Assembly (NCBI GenBank): GCA_025057315.1
Contig: JANWXW010000023.1
Location: forward strand, 1-64,000
Direction: 5' to 3'
Length of the DNA: 64,000 nucleotides
Source: Myxococcota bacterium
Lineage (GTDB): Bacteria > Myxococcota_A > Polyangia > Palsa-1104 > JAEUJZ01
The position numbers and the translations under genes were made by a program. This document shows, in pieces, positions 17,096-25,567 of the stretch; positions within the stretch are counted from its first letter, which is position 1; the number at the start of each line of letters is the position of its first letter. The notes under the pieces are model-generated. The model had not been told where the DNA came from, ran no database searches, and saw only the letters and a list, made by a program, of their open reading frames with translations.

Positions 17096-17986
17096 GTGGC
17101 CACTTTTATCATGTCCTATCCGGGACGCCGGTGGCGTCCCTCTGGGGCGCAAGACGATGGGAGTCCAAGTGCCCAACGCGCTCTGCGGGAGTGGCTCCTA
17201 GTTTGCGATCATATCACGCGCGTCGGCGGGCGCATCTTCGTGCTGGACCCCCCTGCTGACCAGGACGCACAGCCCGGTCTGACATATACAGCGCGTCTGG
17301 GGGCCCTGTTTCCACAGGCTCCAGGGGGGGCCGTGTTCCTGCTCGCGCCGGGAGAGGCGTCTGAGCGAGTCGCGCCGGTGCTGCAGGGGGCTGGTCTGCT
17401 CGTGCAGCGCGCCACCGGGTCGTGGAATGGCCAGGTGGACGTGGCAGCCATCGGCCGCAATCGTTTCATCCTCACCTACCCTGAGCAGAGCGGACGCGAG
17501 GTCCTGGGTCAGGTGCACGCTCTGCTGCCGCCCGGGGCGCGGGTGATGGAGTTTGCTCTGAGCGGTGAATTCTCTGCAGGCATCGACTGTCTGTGCCCGA
17601 TGACCTCGCCTGGCAACCATCAGGTGCTGCTGCTCTACGCCAGCGGTCTACAGGGTTGCACCCTGGAGGCCATACAGGCCTTTGCCGGCCCGGGCATCGA
17701 GGTGATTCCTCTGAACCGAGAGGACGCTATGGCCAGGGCTTGCCATGCGCTGTGCGTGCGCGGCCATCTGATCATTCCGGTGGGGCTGTCTTCGTTTTTG
17801 CGCGGCGTGTTGCTGCGGCATGGCTTCCCCCTCATCGAGGTGGAGCTGCCGGAGCTACTGGGCCGCGGCGGTGGTGGCCCGCGCTGCCTGGTGAACGACC
17901 TGCCCGGGTTTGTCGTCAGCGATGATGCGCCGACCTATGCCCTGCGCCGGGAGGAGCTGCAGCGCCTGGTCGATCAATATAAATAG
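17096..17986 (+). CDS. Guanidine-modifying-enzyme (amidinotransferase/DDAH) superfamily protein, probably degenerate
   Basis: 296 residues. Features of the arginine deiminase / dimethylarginine dimethylaminohydrolase fold are visible: 'GRIFVLDPPAD' near the N-terminus, 'GSWNGQVDVAAIGRNRFIL' in place of the usual 'G.f.G.gDv' strand, and a late 'GGGGPRCLVNDLPG' that carries the expected nucleophilic Cys (C264). In related proteins the segment before 'CLCP' contains a catalytic His ('HLDT'-like). Here it reads 'FSAGIDCLCP', with Ala161 at the expected His position, so activity may be lost or changed. An in-frame ATG at 17111 is an alternative start; GTG 17096 is favoured by the -10 spacing. It follows the PilZ-fusion gene by 51 bp. 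The substrate is unknown. Confidence 0.55.
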   Translation: MATFIMSYPGRRWRPSGAQDDGSPSAQRALREWLLVCDHITRVGGRIFVLDPPADQDAQPGLTYTARLGALFPQAPGGAVFLLAPGEASERVAPVLQGAGLLVQRATGSWNGQVDVAAIGRNRFILTYPEQSGREVLGQVHALLPPGARVMEFALSGEFSAGIDCLCPMTSPGNHQVLLLYASGLQGCTLEAIQAFAGPGIEVIPLNREDAMARACHALCVRGHLIIPVGLSSFLRGVLLRHGFPLIEVELPELLGRGGGGPRCLVNDLPGFVVSDDAPTYALRREELQRLVDQYK

Positions 17987-18007
17987 ATAAATAGGACAAT
18001 ATAAATA
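17975..18007 (+). repeat. AT-rich direct repeat (2 x 11 bp, 22-bp period)
   Basis: The 11-mer CAATATAAATA occurs at 17975-17985 (overlapping the end of the preceding gene) and at 17997-18007. The whole 17972-18010 segment is strikingly AT-rich for this genome, lies directly upstream of ftsE, and could be a DNA-bending or protein-binding site. Confidence 0.5.
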
Positions 18008-18049
18008 AGGTATGAGGACGGAGCTGCCTTTTTGTTCCCGAGGCCTGGC

Positions 18050-18055
18050 TATGAT
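18050..18055 (+). promoter_or_regulatory. Probable -10 element (TATGAT) of the ftsEX operon
   Basis: TATGAT lies 11 nt before the ftsE ATG at 18067. No Shine-Dalgarno is found in between, so the message would have a leader of only a few nucleotides. A TTTTTG 15 bp upstream is a weak -35 candidate. Confidence 0.4.
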
Positions 18056-18066
18056 AGCCGTCTAGC

Positions 18067-18927
18067 ATGATCTGCCTCGATGACGTCTGGAAGTCCTACG
18101 ACGGCCGGCCGGCCCTGCGGGGCGTGACGCTCCACATCGACCCTGGCGAGGCGGTCCTGCTCACCGGTCCGTCGGGGGCCGGCAAGAGCACGCTGCTCCG
18201 GCTGGTGTATATGGCCGAGTACGCTGATGCCGGCGAGGTGACCGTGGCCGGCCGGTCACTCGGTCGCTTGCGGCGCTCCTCCATCCCTTATGTGCGGCGC
18301 AACATCGGTGTCGTGTTCCAGGACTTCCGCCTGATGCCCGAGCGCACCGCGTTGGAAAACGTGGCGGTCAGTGCCGAGGTGCTGGCGCTGCCGCGCAAAG
18401 AGGTGCTAGCTCGTGCCCGTGCGGCGCTGGAGGCAGTCGGCTTCGATGAGGATGTGAACCGGCCGGTACGGGTGCTGTCCGGCGGCTTGCAGCAGCGCGT
18501 TGCCATAGCCCGAGCGCTGTGCGGAGATCCGCCCATTCTTCTAGGCGATGAGCCGACCGGGAACCTGGATCCCTCACGAGCGCAAGAGGTGCTGGAGCTG
18601 CTAGAGGCCATCCGCAGCCGCGGGACCACTCTGCTGGTGGCCACGCATGATCCGACGGTGGTCGCCTTCGGCATGGCCCATGGCTGGCGTCGCGCTGAGT
18701 TGCAGGACGGGCAGATCATTGCTGGGGGTCGGCCGGCGCGGGAGCTGCTCGCACAGAGCGAAGCCAACGCTGGCATCGCTGTCGGCCCGCTGGGTGAGGC
18801 GGAGACGGCCCCGCTGCGGCGCGACTCGGCGTCGGGGCGGCCGGCTCTAGTGACGGCTGAGCGGAGCCTGGATCTGCCAATTGAGGTGGACACCAGCGCT
18901 GTCGAGGAGATCAGGGGGCATCCGTGA
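18067..18927 (+). CDS. ftsE: Cell division ATP-binding protein FtsE
   Basis: 286 residues. ABC ATPase that with FtsX forms the divisome complex which activates periplasmic amidases through EnvC-type partners. Walker A 'TGPSGAGKST' (residues 33-42), signature 'LSGGLQQRVAIARAL' (near 137) and Walker B 'ILLGDEPTGNLDP' (near 158) are intact, followed by an H-loop 'VATHD'. The Gln/Glu-rich signature has Leu where many FtsE have Glu. The C-terminus extends about 60 residues beyond the usual ~225-residue family length, and the extra part is charged and low-complexity. Its stop overlaps the ftsX start (GTGA), typical of the conserved pair. Confidence 0.93.
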   Translation: MICLDDVWKSYDGRPALRGVTLHIDPGEAVLLTGPSGAGKSTLLRLVYMAEYADAGEVTVAGRSLGRLRRSSIPYVRRNIGVVFQDFRLMPERTALENVAVSAEVLALPRKEVLARARAALEAVGFDEDVNRPVRVLSGGLQQRVAIARALCGDPPILLGDEPTGNLDPSRAQEVLELLEAIRSRGTTLLVATHDPTVVAFGMAHGWRRAELQDGQIIAGGRPARELLAQSEANAGIAVGPLGEAETAPLRRDSASGRPALVTAERSLDLPIEVDTSAVEEIRGHP

Positions 18928-19829
18928 AGAGCCTATTGCGTGGCATTGGATCTGCGTTTTTGCGCTGTGGCCGCGGCATGCGTCAGAACCTGTTCATTCA
19001 GAGCGTCGCCATCATGACCGTGGCGCTCATGCTCCTGCTGGCCGGCGTCGTGCGGCTGTGCGCCCTGAACCTCGGCCGCCTCATTGACACGCTTGGCCGG
19101 AACGTGCAGATGACCGTCTACTTAAGCGATGGCGTCTCGCCCCAGCGGGCCAAGCAAATCGCCGATGCCCTGCGCCGCCTGCCCGGTGTGCAGCAGGTGC
19201 ACTCGGTGGACGAACGCGAAGCCTATGACCGGCTGCGGCGAGCCCTTGGGGACCACGGCGATCTGCTCGATGGCGTCGAGGAGGGCCTGCTGCCCCGTTC
19301 GATTGAGGTTACCTTTCGCAGCGGTGTCAGCGACGTGCTGCGCGTGCACCCGCTGTACACCCGCCTGCGGGCCACCGAGGGCGTCGAGGACGTGGAGCTG
19401 ATGAGCGACTGGGTGCGCCGACTCCTGCAGGCGCAGCAGCTCGTGCGCACTGTAGGCTGGACCCTCGGCCTGCTGTTGGGCCTGAGCTGCATCTACCTGG
19501 TAGGTGCCACCATCCGGTTGGGTATCCACGCACGTCGAGATGAGATCGAGGTCCTCAAGCTGGTGGGCGCCACCAACCTGTACATAGAGGCTCCCTTCCT
19601 GCTCGAGGGTCTGGTGCAGGGCCTACTCGGTGCCGCCCTGGCCACGCTCGGGCTGCTGGGGCTGTACCGGCTCGGTCTGCCCTGGGCCCAAGGGACCTTG
19701 CGCGACTTGCTGGGCGATGTACCATTGGGATTCCTGCCGGCTGGCGAAGTGGTCGCTGCCATCGCTGGCGCGGGCCTGTTGGGTCTTGTCGGCAGCGGGC
19801 TGGCGGTGAGCCGCCACGTGCGGCTGTGA
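18924..19829 (+). CDS. ftsX: Cell division protein FtsX
   Basis: 301 residues, GTG start overlapping the ftsE stop by four bases. The layout matches FtsX: a basic cytoplasmic N-terminus, one TM helix ('SVAIMTVALMLLLAGVVRL'), an extracytoplasmic loop of about 130 residues starting 'NVQMTVYLSDGVSPQRAKQI', then three TM helices in the last ~130 residues around 'LGLLLGLSCIYLVGA', 'GLVQGLLGAALATLGLLGL' and 'VVAAIAGAGLLGLVGSG'. The cytoplasmic loop 'ARRDEIEVLKLVGAT' is the coupling element typical of the MacB/FtsX permease fold. Inner-membrane protein, partner of FtsE; the periplasmic loop should engage the EnvC-like protein encoded next. Confidence 0.93.
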   Translation: MKSLLRGIGSAFLRCGRGMRQNLFIQSVAIMTVALMLLLAGVVRLCALNLGRLIDTLGRNVQMTVYLSDGVSPQRAKQIADALRRLPGVQQVHSVDEREAYDRLRRALGDHGDLLDGVEEGLLPRSIEVTFRSGVSDVLRVHPLYTRLRATEGVEDVELMSDWVRRLLQAQQLVRTVGWTLGLLLGLSCIYLVGATIRLGIHARRDEIEVLKLVGATNLYIEAPFLLEGLVQGLLGAALATLGLLGLYRLGLPWAQGTLRDLLGDVPLGFLPAGEVVAAIAGAGLLGLVGSGLAVSRHVRL

Positions 19830-20752
19830 TGCGGCGGCGTATTTTGCTCGGTTGGCTGCTTCTGCTGGGTGCCGCTGCCCAGCAGCGCGCGCAGGTGCTT
19901 GCCGTAGAGCCCCGCCCTGGCGACCTGGCCGGTGATGTGGTCAGCGAGCTAAGGCAGCGCCCCCTGGATGCCATCGAGTCCGAGCGTCGCCTCACCCTGG
20001 CAGAGGCCGCAGACCTGGAGCGCCGGCTCAAGACGCTGGGCGAGGCGCAGGAACGAGGCAAAGCCCGGCTGCGCATCCGCCTGCGCGCCCTGTACAAGCT
20101 CTCGCAGGGAGGCTTCGCTCGCCTGCTCCTGGGCGCCGACAGCCCGCATGAGCTGTACTTGCGTCGTCGCGGTGCTCGCCAGATCATCGGCCGCGATCTG
20201 GAAGAGCTGCATGCCCTGCGCAACGAGTTAAAAGAGGTGGCAGCAGAGCAAGCGGAGCTGCAGCAGCAGATGCTCCGCCTGCAGCATCTTGATGCCGAGG
20301 CGGCTGCGGCGCGGGCGCAGCTTCACGCTGGCCTGGACCGTCCACTGGCCGGTCTGGGCGAGCTGCGCGGCTTGCTGCCGCGGCCCGTTTCACCGGGATC
20401 GATCGTCGCCCCCTACGGACGCGAGGTGGTGGACCGGGGCCTGGAGATCTTCCGCCATGGGGCCGAGCTGGCCGCTGAGCCCGGCTCACCGGTGCGGGCG
20501 GTGGCGGCAGGCCAGGTGCGCTACGCTGGGGAGCTGGCCGGTTTGGGCCATGGCGTGATCATCGAGCATGCAGGCGGCTATCTTACGCTCTACGGCCGTG
20601 TGGGCCGCACCTCGGTCGTCGCTGGGGATGAGGTCAGCGCGGGCATGGTCCTGGGGCGAGCTCTGTATCCACGGGTGTTCTTCCAGCTTGCTCTGGGCGA
20701 CATCCCCCTCGATCCGGAGCCCTGGCTGGCCGACCGCCGCTCGCGGCAATAA
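19829..20752 (+). CDS. EnvC-like murein hydrolase activator (coiled coil + degenerate LytM/M23)
   Basis: 307 residues. The ATG at 19829 overlaps the ftsX stop (TGATG). A signal peptide ('ILLGWLLLLGAAAQQRAQVLA') is followed by a coiled-coil region rich in Leu/Glu/Arg (about 35-175) and a C-terminal LytM/M23 domain (about 190-295: 'GSIVAPYG', 'GVIIEHAGGYLTLYGRV', 'GDEVSAGMVLG'). The metal ligands of M23 peptidases are not conserved: the 'HxxxD' site reads 'RHGAE' and the final 'HxH' reads 'FFQ'. Such domains, as in EnvC, activate amidases rather than cut peptidoglycan. Operon position after ftsEX matches this role. No amidase gene is in the window. Confidence 0.85.
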   Translation: MRRRILLGWLLLLGAAAQQRAQVLAVEPRPGDLAGDVVSELRQRPLDAIESERRLTLAEAADLERRLKTLGEAQERGKARLRIRLRALYKLSQGGFARLLLGADSPHELYLRRRGARQIIGRDLEELHALRNELKEVAAEQAELQQQMLRLQHLDAEAAAARAQLHAGLDRPLAGLGELRGLLPRPVSPGSIVAPYGREVVDRGLEIFRHGAELAAEPGSPVRAVAAGQVRYAGELAGLGHGVIIEHAGGYLTLYGRVGRTSVVAGDEVSAGMVLGRALYPRVFFQLALGDIPLDPEPWLADRRSRQ

Positions 20753-20796
20753 GCAACAAACGACCCCGATGACCCCAAAACCCAAGATGTACATTT

Positions 20797-20826
20797 TTGC
20801 TTTACAGCCCCCTCTCTGCATGATAT
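20797..20826 (+). promoter_or_regulatory. Probable sigma-70-type promoter of tRNA-Ile
   Basis: TTGCTT (20797-20802) and TGATAT (20821-20826) are separated by 18 bp, placing transcription start around 20833, about 11 nt before the mature tRNA 5' end. The region is AT-rich compared with its surroundings. Confidence 0.45.
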
Positions 20827-20843
20827 CAGCCTCTCTCTCGCAA

Positions 20844-20917
20844 GGGTGCATAGCTCAGTTGGTTAGAGCGCAGCCCTGATAAGGCTGAGGTCCCTGGTTC
20901 GAATCCAGGTGCACCCA
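20844..20917 (+). tRNA. tRNA-Ile (anticodon GAU)
   Basis: 74 nt folding as a standard cloverleaf: acceptor GGGTGCA pairs with TGCACCC, discriminator A at 20917; D-loop TAGCTCAGTTGGTTAGAGC; anticodon stem CAGCC/GGCTG around loop CTGATAA with anticodon GAT at 20878-20880; T-loop GGTTCGAATCC. The 3' CCA is not encoded (the next bases are CCT). It is a stand-alone tRNA here, not in an rRNA spacer. Confidence 0.97.
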
Positions 20918-20983
20918 CCTTACCTGCCGTCGGGAGCGGGGCCCAGCCCCCTGCCGGGGGTGGGATCTGCACGCCCAGGATCG

Positions 20984-21011
20984 TTGCCCGGCGCCCCGGC
21001 GTGTCTACACT
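20984..21011 (+). promoter_or_regulatory. Probable promoter of glmM (leaderless geometry)
   Basis: TTGCCC (20984-20989), 16-bp spacer, TACACT (21006-21011). The ATG of glmM begins six bases after the -10 element and there is no Shine-Dalgarno, so the transcript would start at or next to the ATG. Confidence 0.5.
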
Positions 21012-21017
21012 GTGCCC

Positions 21018-22382
21018 ATGAAGAAACCGGTGCGGAAGCTATTCGGAACGGACGGGGTACGGGGAGTGGCCAACATCGAGCCCATGACGACCGAGACGGC
21101 CATGCGCCTGGGTCGGGCCATCGCGTACCTGTTTCACAAAGAAAATCACCGCGGCAAGATTGTCATCGGCAAGGATACCCGCCTGTCGGGGTACATGTTT
21201 GAGCAAGCCATGGCTGCGGGCATCTGCTCGATGGGCGCAGATGTGCAACTTGTCGGGCCCCTGCCCACCCCTGGGATCGCCTTCATCACCTCGTCCATGC
21301 GTGCGGACGCCGGCGTGGTCATCTCGGCCAGCCATAACCCCTACCAGGACAATGGCATCAAAATTTTTGCCTCGGATGGGTTCAAGCTGCCCGATGCGAT
21401 GGAAGCCCACATCGAGGAGCTCATGGAGAGCGACGAGCTGGACCGGAACCGTCCGCCCGCCTCCGACGTCGGCAAGGCCATGCGCATCGATGATGCGCGT
21501 GGCCGCTATATTGTGTTCCTCAAGAACTCCTTTCCGCGGCAGATGACGCTCGATGGCATCAAGATTGTCGTCGATTGCGCCAACGGCGCCGCGTACCGGG
21601 TGGCCCCGGCCGTGCTCCAGGAGCTAGGGGCTACAGTCTATGCGCTGGGCGACGAGCCCGACGGTCGTAACATCAACGACCATGTGGGTGCGCTCTACCC
21701 GCAGGCGATGTGCCAGGCGGTGGTGGATCTGGGCGCACATGTGGGCATTGCCCTCGATGGCGACGCGGATCGCGTCATCTTTGCCGATGAGCGCGGCCAC
21801 ATCGTCGATGGCGATGCCATCATGGCGCTGTGCGCACAGCGCATGATGCGCCGCGGGGAGCTGCGCCACAACACGCTGGTGGCAACGGTGATGTCGAACT
21901 TGGGACTGGAGCGAGCCCTGCAGAGCATGGGCGGGCGCCTGGTGCGCACCCAGGTCGGCGACCGCTATGTCGTCGAGGCCATGCGGCAGCATGGGTACAA
22001 CTTTGGTGGCGAACAGTCGGGGCACCTCATCTTCTTGGACCACATGACCACCGGAGATGGCATCGTAGCTGCCCTCCAGGTGCTCTCGGTGCTCATCGAG
22101 CAGGGCCGCCCGCTGTCAGAGCTGGCAGCGGTCATGCACCGCTATCCGCAGGTTCTCGTCAACGTGAAGGTGAAGCACAAGCAGCCGCTGGAGGCGCTGC
22201 CCAGCGTGCAGCACCTCATCTCCCAAATTGAAGAGCGCCTGGGCAGCGAGGGGCGGGTCCTGGTGCGCTACTCGGGCACCGAGCCCAAAGCGCGCGTGAT
22301 GCTGGAGGGGCCAGATGAGAGGCTGATTAGCACCTATGCTCACGAGATTGCAGAAGCCCTGCAGCAGGCCTGCGGTGCATGA
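21018..22382 (+). CDS. glmM: Phosphoglucosamine mutase GlmM
   Basis: 454 residues. Converts glucosamine-6-phosphate to glucosamine-1-phosphate for UDP-GlcNAc, peptidoglycan and LPS. '[14 protein letters not shown]' opens the protein, the phosphoserine loop is '[14 protein letters not shown]' (active Ser near 105), the metal-binding loop is 'LDGDADRV' (near 247), the sugar-binding loop is '[10 protein letters not shown]', and the phosphate-binding end is '[12 protein letters not shown]'. All four active-site segments and the overall length are standard. ATG 21018 is preferred over the in-frame GTG at 21012. The gene stands alone between tRNA-Ile and a regulatory protein gene; glmS, the preceding pathway step, begins at the far end of the window. 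Confidence 0.97.
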   Translation: MKKPVRKLFGTDGVRGVANIEPMTTETAMRLGRAIAYLFHKENHRGKIVIGKDTRLSGYMFEQAMAAGICSMGADVQLVGPLPTPGIAFITSSMRADAGVVISASHNPYQDNGIKIFASDGFKLPDAMEAHIEELMESDELDRNRPPASDVGKAMRIDDARGRYIVFLKNSFPRQMTLDGIKIVVDCANGAAYRVAPAVLQELGATVYALGDEPDGRNINDHVGALYPQAMCQAVVDLGAHVGIALDGDADRVIFADERGHIVDGDAIMALCAQRMMRRGELRHNTLVATVMSNLGLERALQSMGGRLVRTQVGDRYVVEAMRQHGYNFGGEQSGHLIFLDHMTTGDGIVAALQVLSVLIEQGRPLSELAAVMHRYPQVLVNVKVKHKQPLEALPSVQHLISQIEERLGSEGRVLVRYSGTEPKARVMLEGPDERLISTYAHEIAEALQQACGA

Positions 22383-22414
22383 GAGCCCGGGGTTGCCAGA
22401 AAGGGGTGGGACGC

Positions 22415-22444
22415 TTGGACCAGTTCCCAAGATTGCGGTATAGT
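22415..22444 (+). promoter_or_regulatory. Strong sigma-70-like promoter
   Basis: TTGGAC (22415-22420), 18-bp spacer, TATAGT (22439-22444). It would start transcription near 22451 and leave a ~90-nt leader before the zinc-ribbon/GYF protein gene at 22544. Confidence 0.55.
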
Positions 22445-22543
22445 GTATGGTTGGCAGCCATCCGGAGCCATGGTGATGCCGGCCATCCCCACCCCCCTCG
22501 ACCCGCTCGGGATGTTTGAGACACGGGCGCGGGCAGGAGCAGC

Positions 22544-24304
22544 ATGAAGTTCGCCTGCGAGCAGTGCAAGACCAAGTACTCCATCGCAGACGAGCGGGTC
22601 CGAGGCAAGATTCTCAAGATCCGGTGCAAGCACTGTTCCCACGTCATGACCGTGCGTGACGAGAGCGCCCGACCCCCGCGCGACAAGACCCGCCTGGAGC
22701 GCGCCATGGACCAGGCGCTGGCTGTCTCGCCCTCAACAGCCCTGCGCGGCAGCGACGCAACCATCGTCGGCACACCCGAGCTCCTGGTGGGTAGCCATGC
22801 CTCGCCGCCGCCCCCCGACCCCGAGGAGTGGCACATCTCGGTAGACGGCGTAGCCCACGGTCCGATGCGCCTGGAGGCGCTGGCGCAGCGCATTGTGCTA
22901 GAACGTGCAGCCGGCGACCAGGAAATTTACGTCTGGCGTGACGGTTTCGACGACTGGCAGTTGCCACGGGAGGTGCCTGAGGTGCGGGTGGCGGTCGAGC
23001 GCCTGCGGCCGGGCCTGCCGCCCAGCTTCTGGGGGCGGCCTGCGCCGCTGTTCCCTACGCCGTCACCCCGTAGCCCGGTCGTGTCGACCCACCCGATTGA
23101 GTTGGTGGAGTCCTTTGAGTTTACCGAGACGCCACCGACCATCGCCGTGCCGACAAAGAGCACCGCAGCGTTGGCACAGGAGCTACGCCGCACCTCTGGG
23201 CCCGAGGCTGCGAGCGGATCGGCAGGCCTGCAGGCGCCCTCCCCGTTGGCTGGCGTGCTGGCTGGTGCACCACCGCAGTCCTCCCCCCTGCCTCCGTCGA
23301 GAGCCAAAGCTGCCAGTCCCACCCCAGAGGCCAGCGTCGCCCAACCGCCCCCTATACCGGAGCCGCCATCGACGGCATCGATTGCCGATGCCCTTGCTCA
23401 TCTGACCGACAACGCCCCCCCCGGCACCAGAGCCCAGCCCCCAGCCCCCTCGGACGGGGGCATCCAGCTCACCATTGGTGAGCCTTCGCAGATGATCGAC
23501 CTGCGGGCCCTGGCCAGCGCCGTAAAGCCCGCCACCTCCTCGCCGTCCCTTGAGCTGCCAGGCCTGGAGCTACCTCCCTCCACGCCCCCCCCACCCGTGC
23601 TGGTCATGACGGGGCCAGCGCCCGGTGCCCCAGGCCGGCATCTAAAGCTGCTGCTTGGCGCCACGGTGGGCCTGTGCCTGGTGCTCATCGGGGTGGTGGC
23701 TTACCTGCTCCTGCGGCAGCCAGGGGCCAAGGCCCACAGCGTCGGCGGCGATGGCAGCCGGGCCATCCGCGACCGACCGGTGGTGGTGCAGGATGAGGCC
23801 CCCGTCAGCGGGGCGGCCTCTTCTGCCGAGGAAGCACCAACCAGCCGGCGCAACGGTGCAGCAGCCACCCGTCGGGCGGTGCGGCTCCCAGCTGCAGCGG
23901 GCGGAAAGACCCAGCTCAACGGCAACGCCCAGGCCCTAGCCAAGCTGTACCAGGACGATGGTGGAAAGGCACCCGCTCTGCCAACGCTGGGTTCGGCTGC
24001 GGCGGAAACCAGCGGCGGCGGGGTCTCGACCGCAGAGCTCCAAGAGGTAGTGCGTCGCAACCAGAAATCGCTGGCCGCCTGTTACGATCGCGTGCTCAAG
24101 CACGACGAGTCGCTGCGCCGCGCGCGCATCGACGTACAGGTGCGGATCGGCCTCTCCGGCATGGTGACCCACGTGACCATTGCCCCCCCTTATGCGGGCA
24201 CCGAGCTGGGACAGTGCATGCAACAGACCATCCGCCGCTGGCACTTCCCACCGTCCGATAGCGACTACGAGACACAGTTCCCCTTGCTCTTGACGGCAAA
24301 CTGA
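22544..24304 (+). CDS. Zinc-ribbon / GYF_2 / AgmX-type TonB C-terminal membrane protein
   Basis: 586 residues. N-terminal MJ0042-type zinc ribbon ('FACEQCKTKYSI', 'IRCKHC', residues 3-35); GYF_2 domain at about 95-150 ('WHISVDGVAHGPM', 'VWRDGFDDW'); a long Pro/Ala-rich linker; one TM helix near 367-388; and a C-terminal TonB/AgmX domain from about 490 ('NQKSLAACYDRVLKHDESL', 'IRRWHFP'). The cytoplasmic sensory domains are thus joined across the inner membrane to a periplasmic TonB-like tip. This layout is characteristic of myxobacterial proteins such as the gliding-motility protein AgmX/GltJ. Which envelope machine it serves here cannot be said, because no motility genes adjoin it. Confidence 0.8.
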   Translation: MKFACEQCKTKYSIADERVRGKILKIRCKHCSHVMTVRDESARPPRDKTRLERAMDQALAVSPSTALRGSDATIVGTPELLVGSHASPPPPDPEEWHISVDGVAHGPMRLEALAQRIVLERAAGDQEIYVWRDGFDDWQLPREVPEVRVAVERLRPGLPPSFWGRPAPLFPTPSPRSPVVSTHPIELVESFEFTETPPTIAVPTKSTAALAQELRRTSGPEAASGSAGLQAPSPLAGVLAGAPPQSSPLPPSRAKAASPTPEASVAQPPPIPEPPSTASIADALAHLTDNAPPGTRAQPPAPSDGGIQLTIGEPSQMIDLRALASAVKPATSSPSLELPGLELPPSTPPPPVLVMTGPAPGAPGRHLKLLLGATVGLCLVLIGVVAYLLLRQPGAKAHSVGGDGSRAIRDRPVVVQDEAPVSGAASSAEEAPTSRRNGAAATRRAVRLPAAAGGKTQLNGNAQALAKLYQDDGGKAPALPTLGSAAAETSGGGVSTAELQEVVRRNQKSLAACYDRVLKHDESLRRARIDVQVRIGLSGMVTHVTIAPPYAGTELGQCMQQTIRRWHFPPSDSDYETQFPLLLTAN

Positions 24305-24312
24305 AAGCCCCC

Positions 24313-25500
24313 ATGGGGCCGGACTGCTTCGGAGTCTACGTCCATTTTCCCTACTGCCGGCAGCGCTGTCCCTATTGTGACTTTGCCGTCAGCGTACAGC
24401 CCAGCGTGCCGCACGAGCGATATCGCGACCAGGTGTTGGCGGAGTTGGCCGCTCGTGCTCCTCTGTATGCCGGGCGCGCGCTGGTCTCCATCTACTTCGG
24501 CGGCGGTACGCCCTCGCTGTGGCGCCCCGACTGCATCGCCGCGGTGCGCAGGGCAGTGCTGGCCACCTTTCCGCCCCGGCCGGGCATCGAGCCGGAGGTC
24601 ACCGTCGAAGCCGACCCGGCCGACCTGAGTGACGAGGTCCTGCTCGGTCTGCGCGCCGCAGGCGTCAACCGGCTTTCGCTCGGCGTCCAGTCGCTCACGG
24701 ACCGGCATCTGCTTCGTCTGGGACGACAGCATGACGCTGCGCAAGCACGGTCGGCGGTGGCCAGAGCCCGCGCCGCAGGCTTTGCCAACCTGTCGCTGGA
24801 CCTGATGATTGGCCTGCCGGGCCAGCGGTGGCGGGAGCTGGAGGAAGACCTGGAGGGATTCCTGTCGCTGGCACCCGAACACCTATCGGTGTACCAGCTG
24901 ACCGTAGAGCCGGGCACGGCACTGGCGGCCGCGGTGCGGGCTGGCAAGGTGCGCATGCCGGGGGATGCGCGCCAAGCCGAGGCGTATCAGCGAGCCAAAT
25001 TGCGCCTCCAAGAGGCCGGTTACCAGCACTATGAGATTTCCAGCTACGCCCGAGGTGGAGGGCAGGACCTGCGGGCTGTGCACAACCGGCTCTATTGGAC
25101 CCTGGGCGAGTACCTGGGTCTCGGGGTTTCCGCCCACTCCTTTCGCCGCTTGCCGGATGGAGGCGGCGAGCGCTTCGCCAATCCACGCAGCACCAGGCAG
25201 TATCTTGCACGCGCGTTTGTCCCCGCCCTGGAGCCCGCCGATGATGCGTCGCTGGCGTACCATGAGCGCTTGGAGCCCGAAGCGCTGGCACGGCAGGGGC
25301 TGTGGCTCGGCCTCCGCCTGCTGGAGGGGCTATCGCTGGATGGCTTTCGTCAGCAGCACGGCTACGATCCGCTGCTGCGCCACGGGGACGAGATCGGACG
25401 CCTGCTGGCCCGGGGCCTGCTGGAACGTTCAGGAGACGTCCTGCGCCTGACCTCCCGTGGGGTGCTCTTGGCCGACGAGGTGGGCGTCGCGCTGGTGTGA
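24313..25500 (+). CDS. hemW: Radical SAM protein HemW (coproporphyrinogen III oxidase-like)
   Basis: 395 residues. 'VYVHFPYCRQRCPYCDFAV' gives the CxxxCxxC [4Fe-4S]/SAM motif (C15, C19, C22), followed by 'YFGGGTPSLW', 'EADPADLSDE', 'VNRLSLGVQS', 'NLSLDLMIGLPGQ' and 'LSVYQLTVEPGT', which is the HemN/HemW family order. Length and the single short N-terminus before the Cys motif favour HemW, a heme chaperone, rather than the larger anaerobic HemN. The last ~90 residues form the usual C-terminal helical HemN_C region. It begins 8 bp after the AgmX-type gene and is probably co-transcribed with it. Cytoplasmic. Confidence 0.9.
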   Translation: MGPDCFGVYVHFPYCRQRCPYCDFAVSVQPSVPHERYRDQVLAELAARAPLYAGRALVSIYFGGGTPSLWRPDCIAAVRRAVLATFPPRPGIEPEVTVEADPADLSDEVLLGLRAAGVNRLSLGVQSLTDRHLLRLGRQHDAAQARSAVARARAAGFANLSLDLMIGLPGQRWRELEEDLEGFLSLAPEHLSVYQLTVEPGTALAAAVRAGKVRMPGDARQAEAYQRAKLRLQEAGYQHYEISSYARGGGQDLRAVHNRLYWTLGEYLGLGVSAHSFRRLPDGGGERFANPRSTRQYLARAFVPALEPADDASLAYHERLEPEALARQGLWLGLRLLEGLSLDGFRQQHGYDPLLRHGDEIGRLLARGLLERSGDVLRLTSRGVLLADEVGVALV

Positions 25501-25567
25501 TGGGAAGCAAGGCCCGCACTCGCCCCCGAGGCGGGATGGCGGATCCGTCGGCCCTGCCCGCGCCGTC

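Noticed and set aside
20753..20843. Small ORF before the tRNA
   Set aside because: Short frames run into the tRNA gene, and the region is better explained as a promoter.
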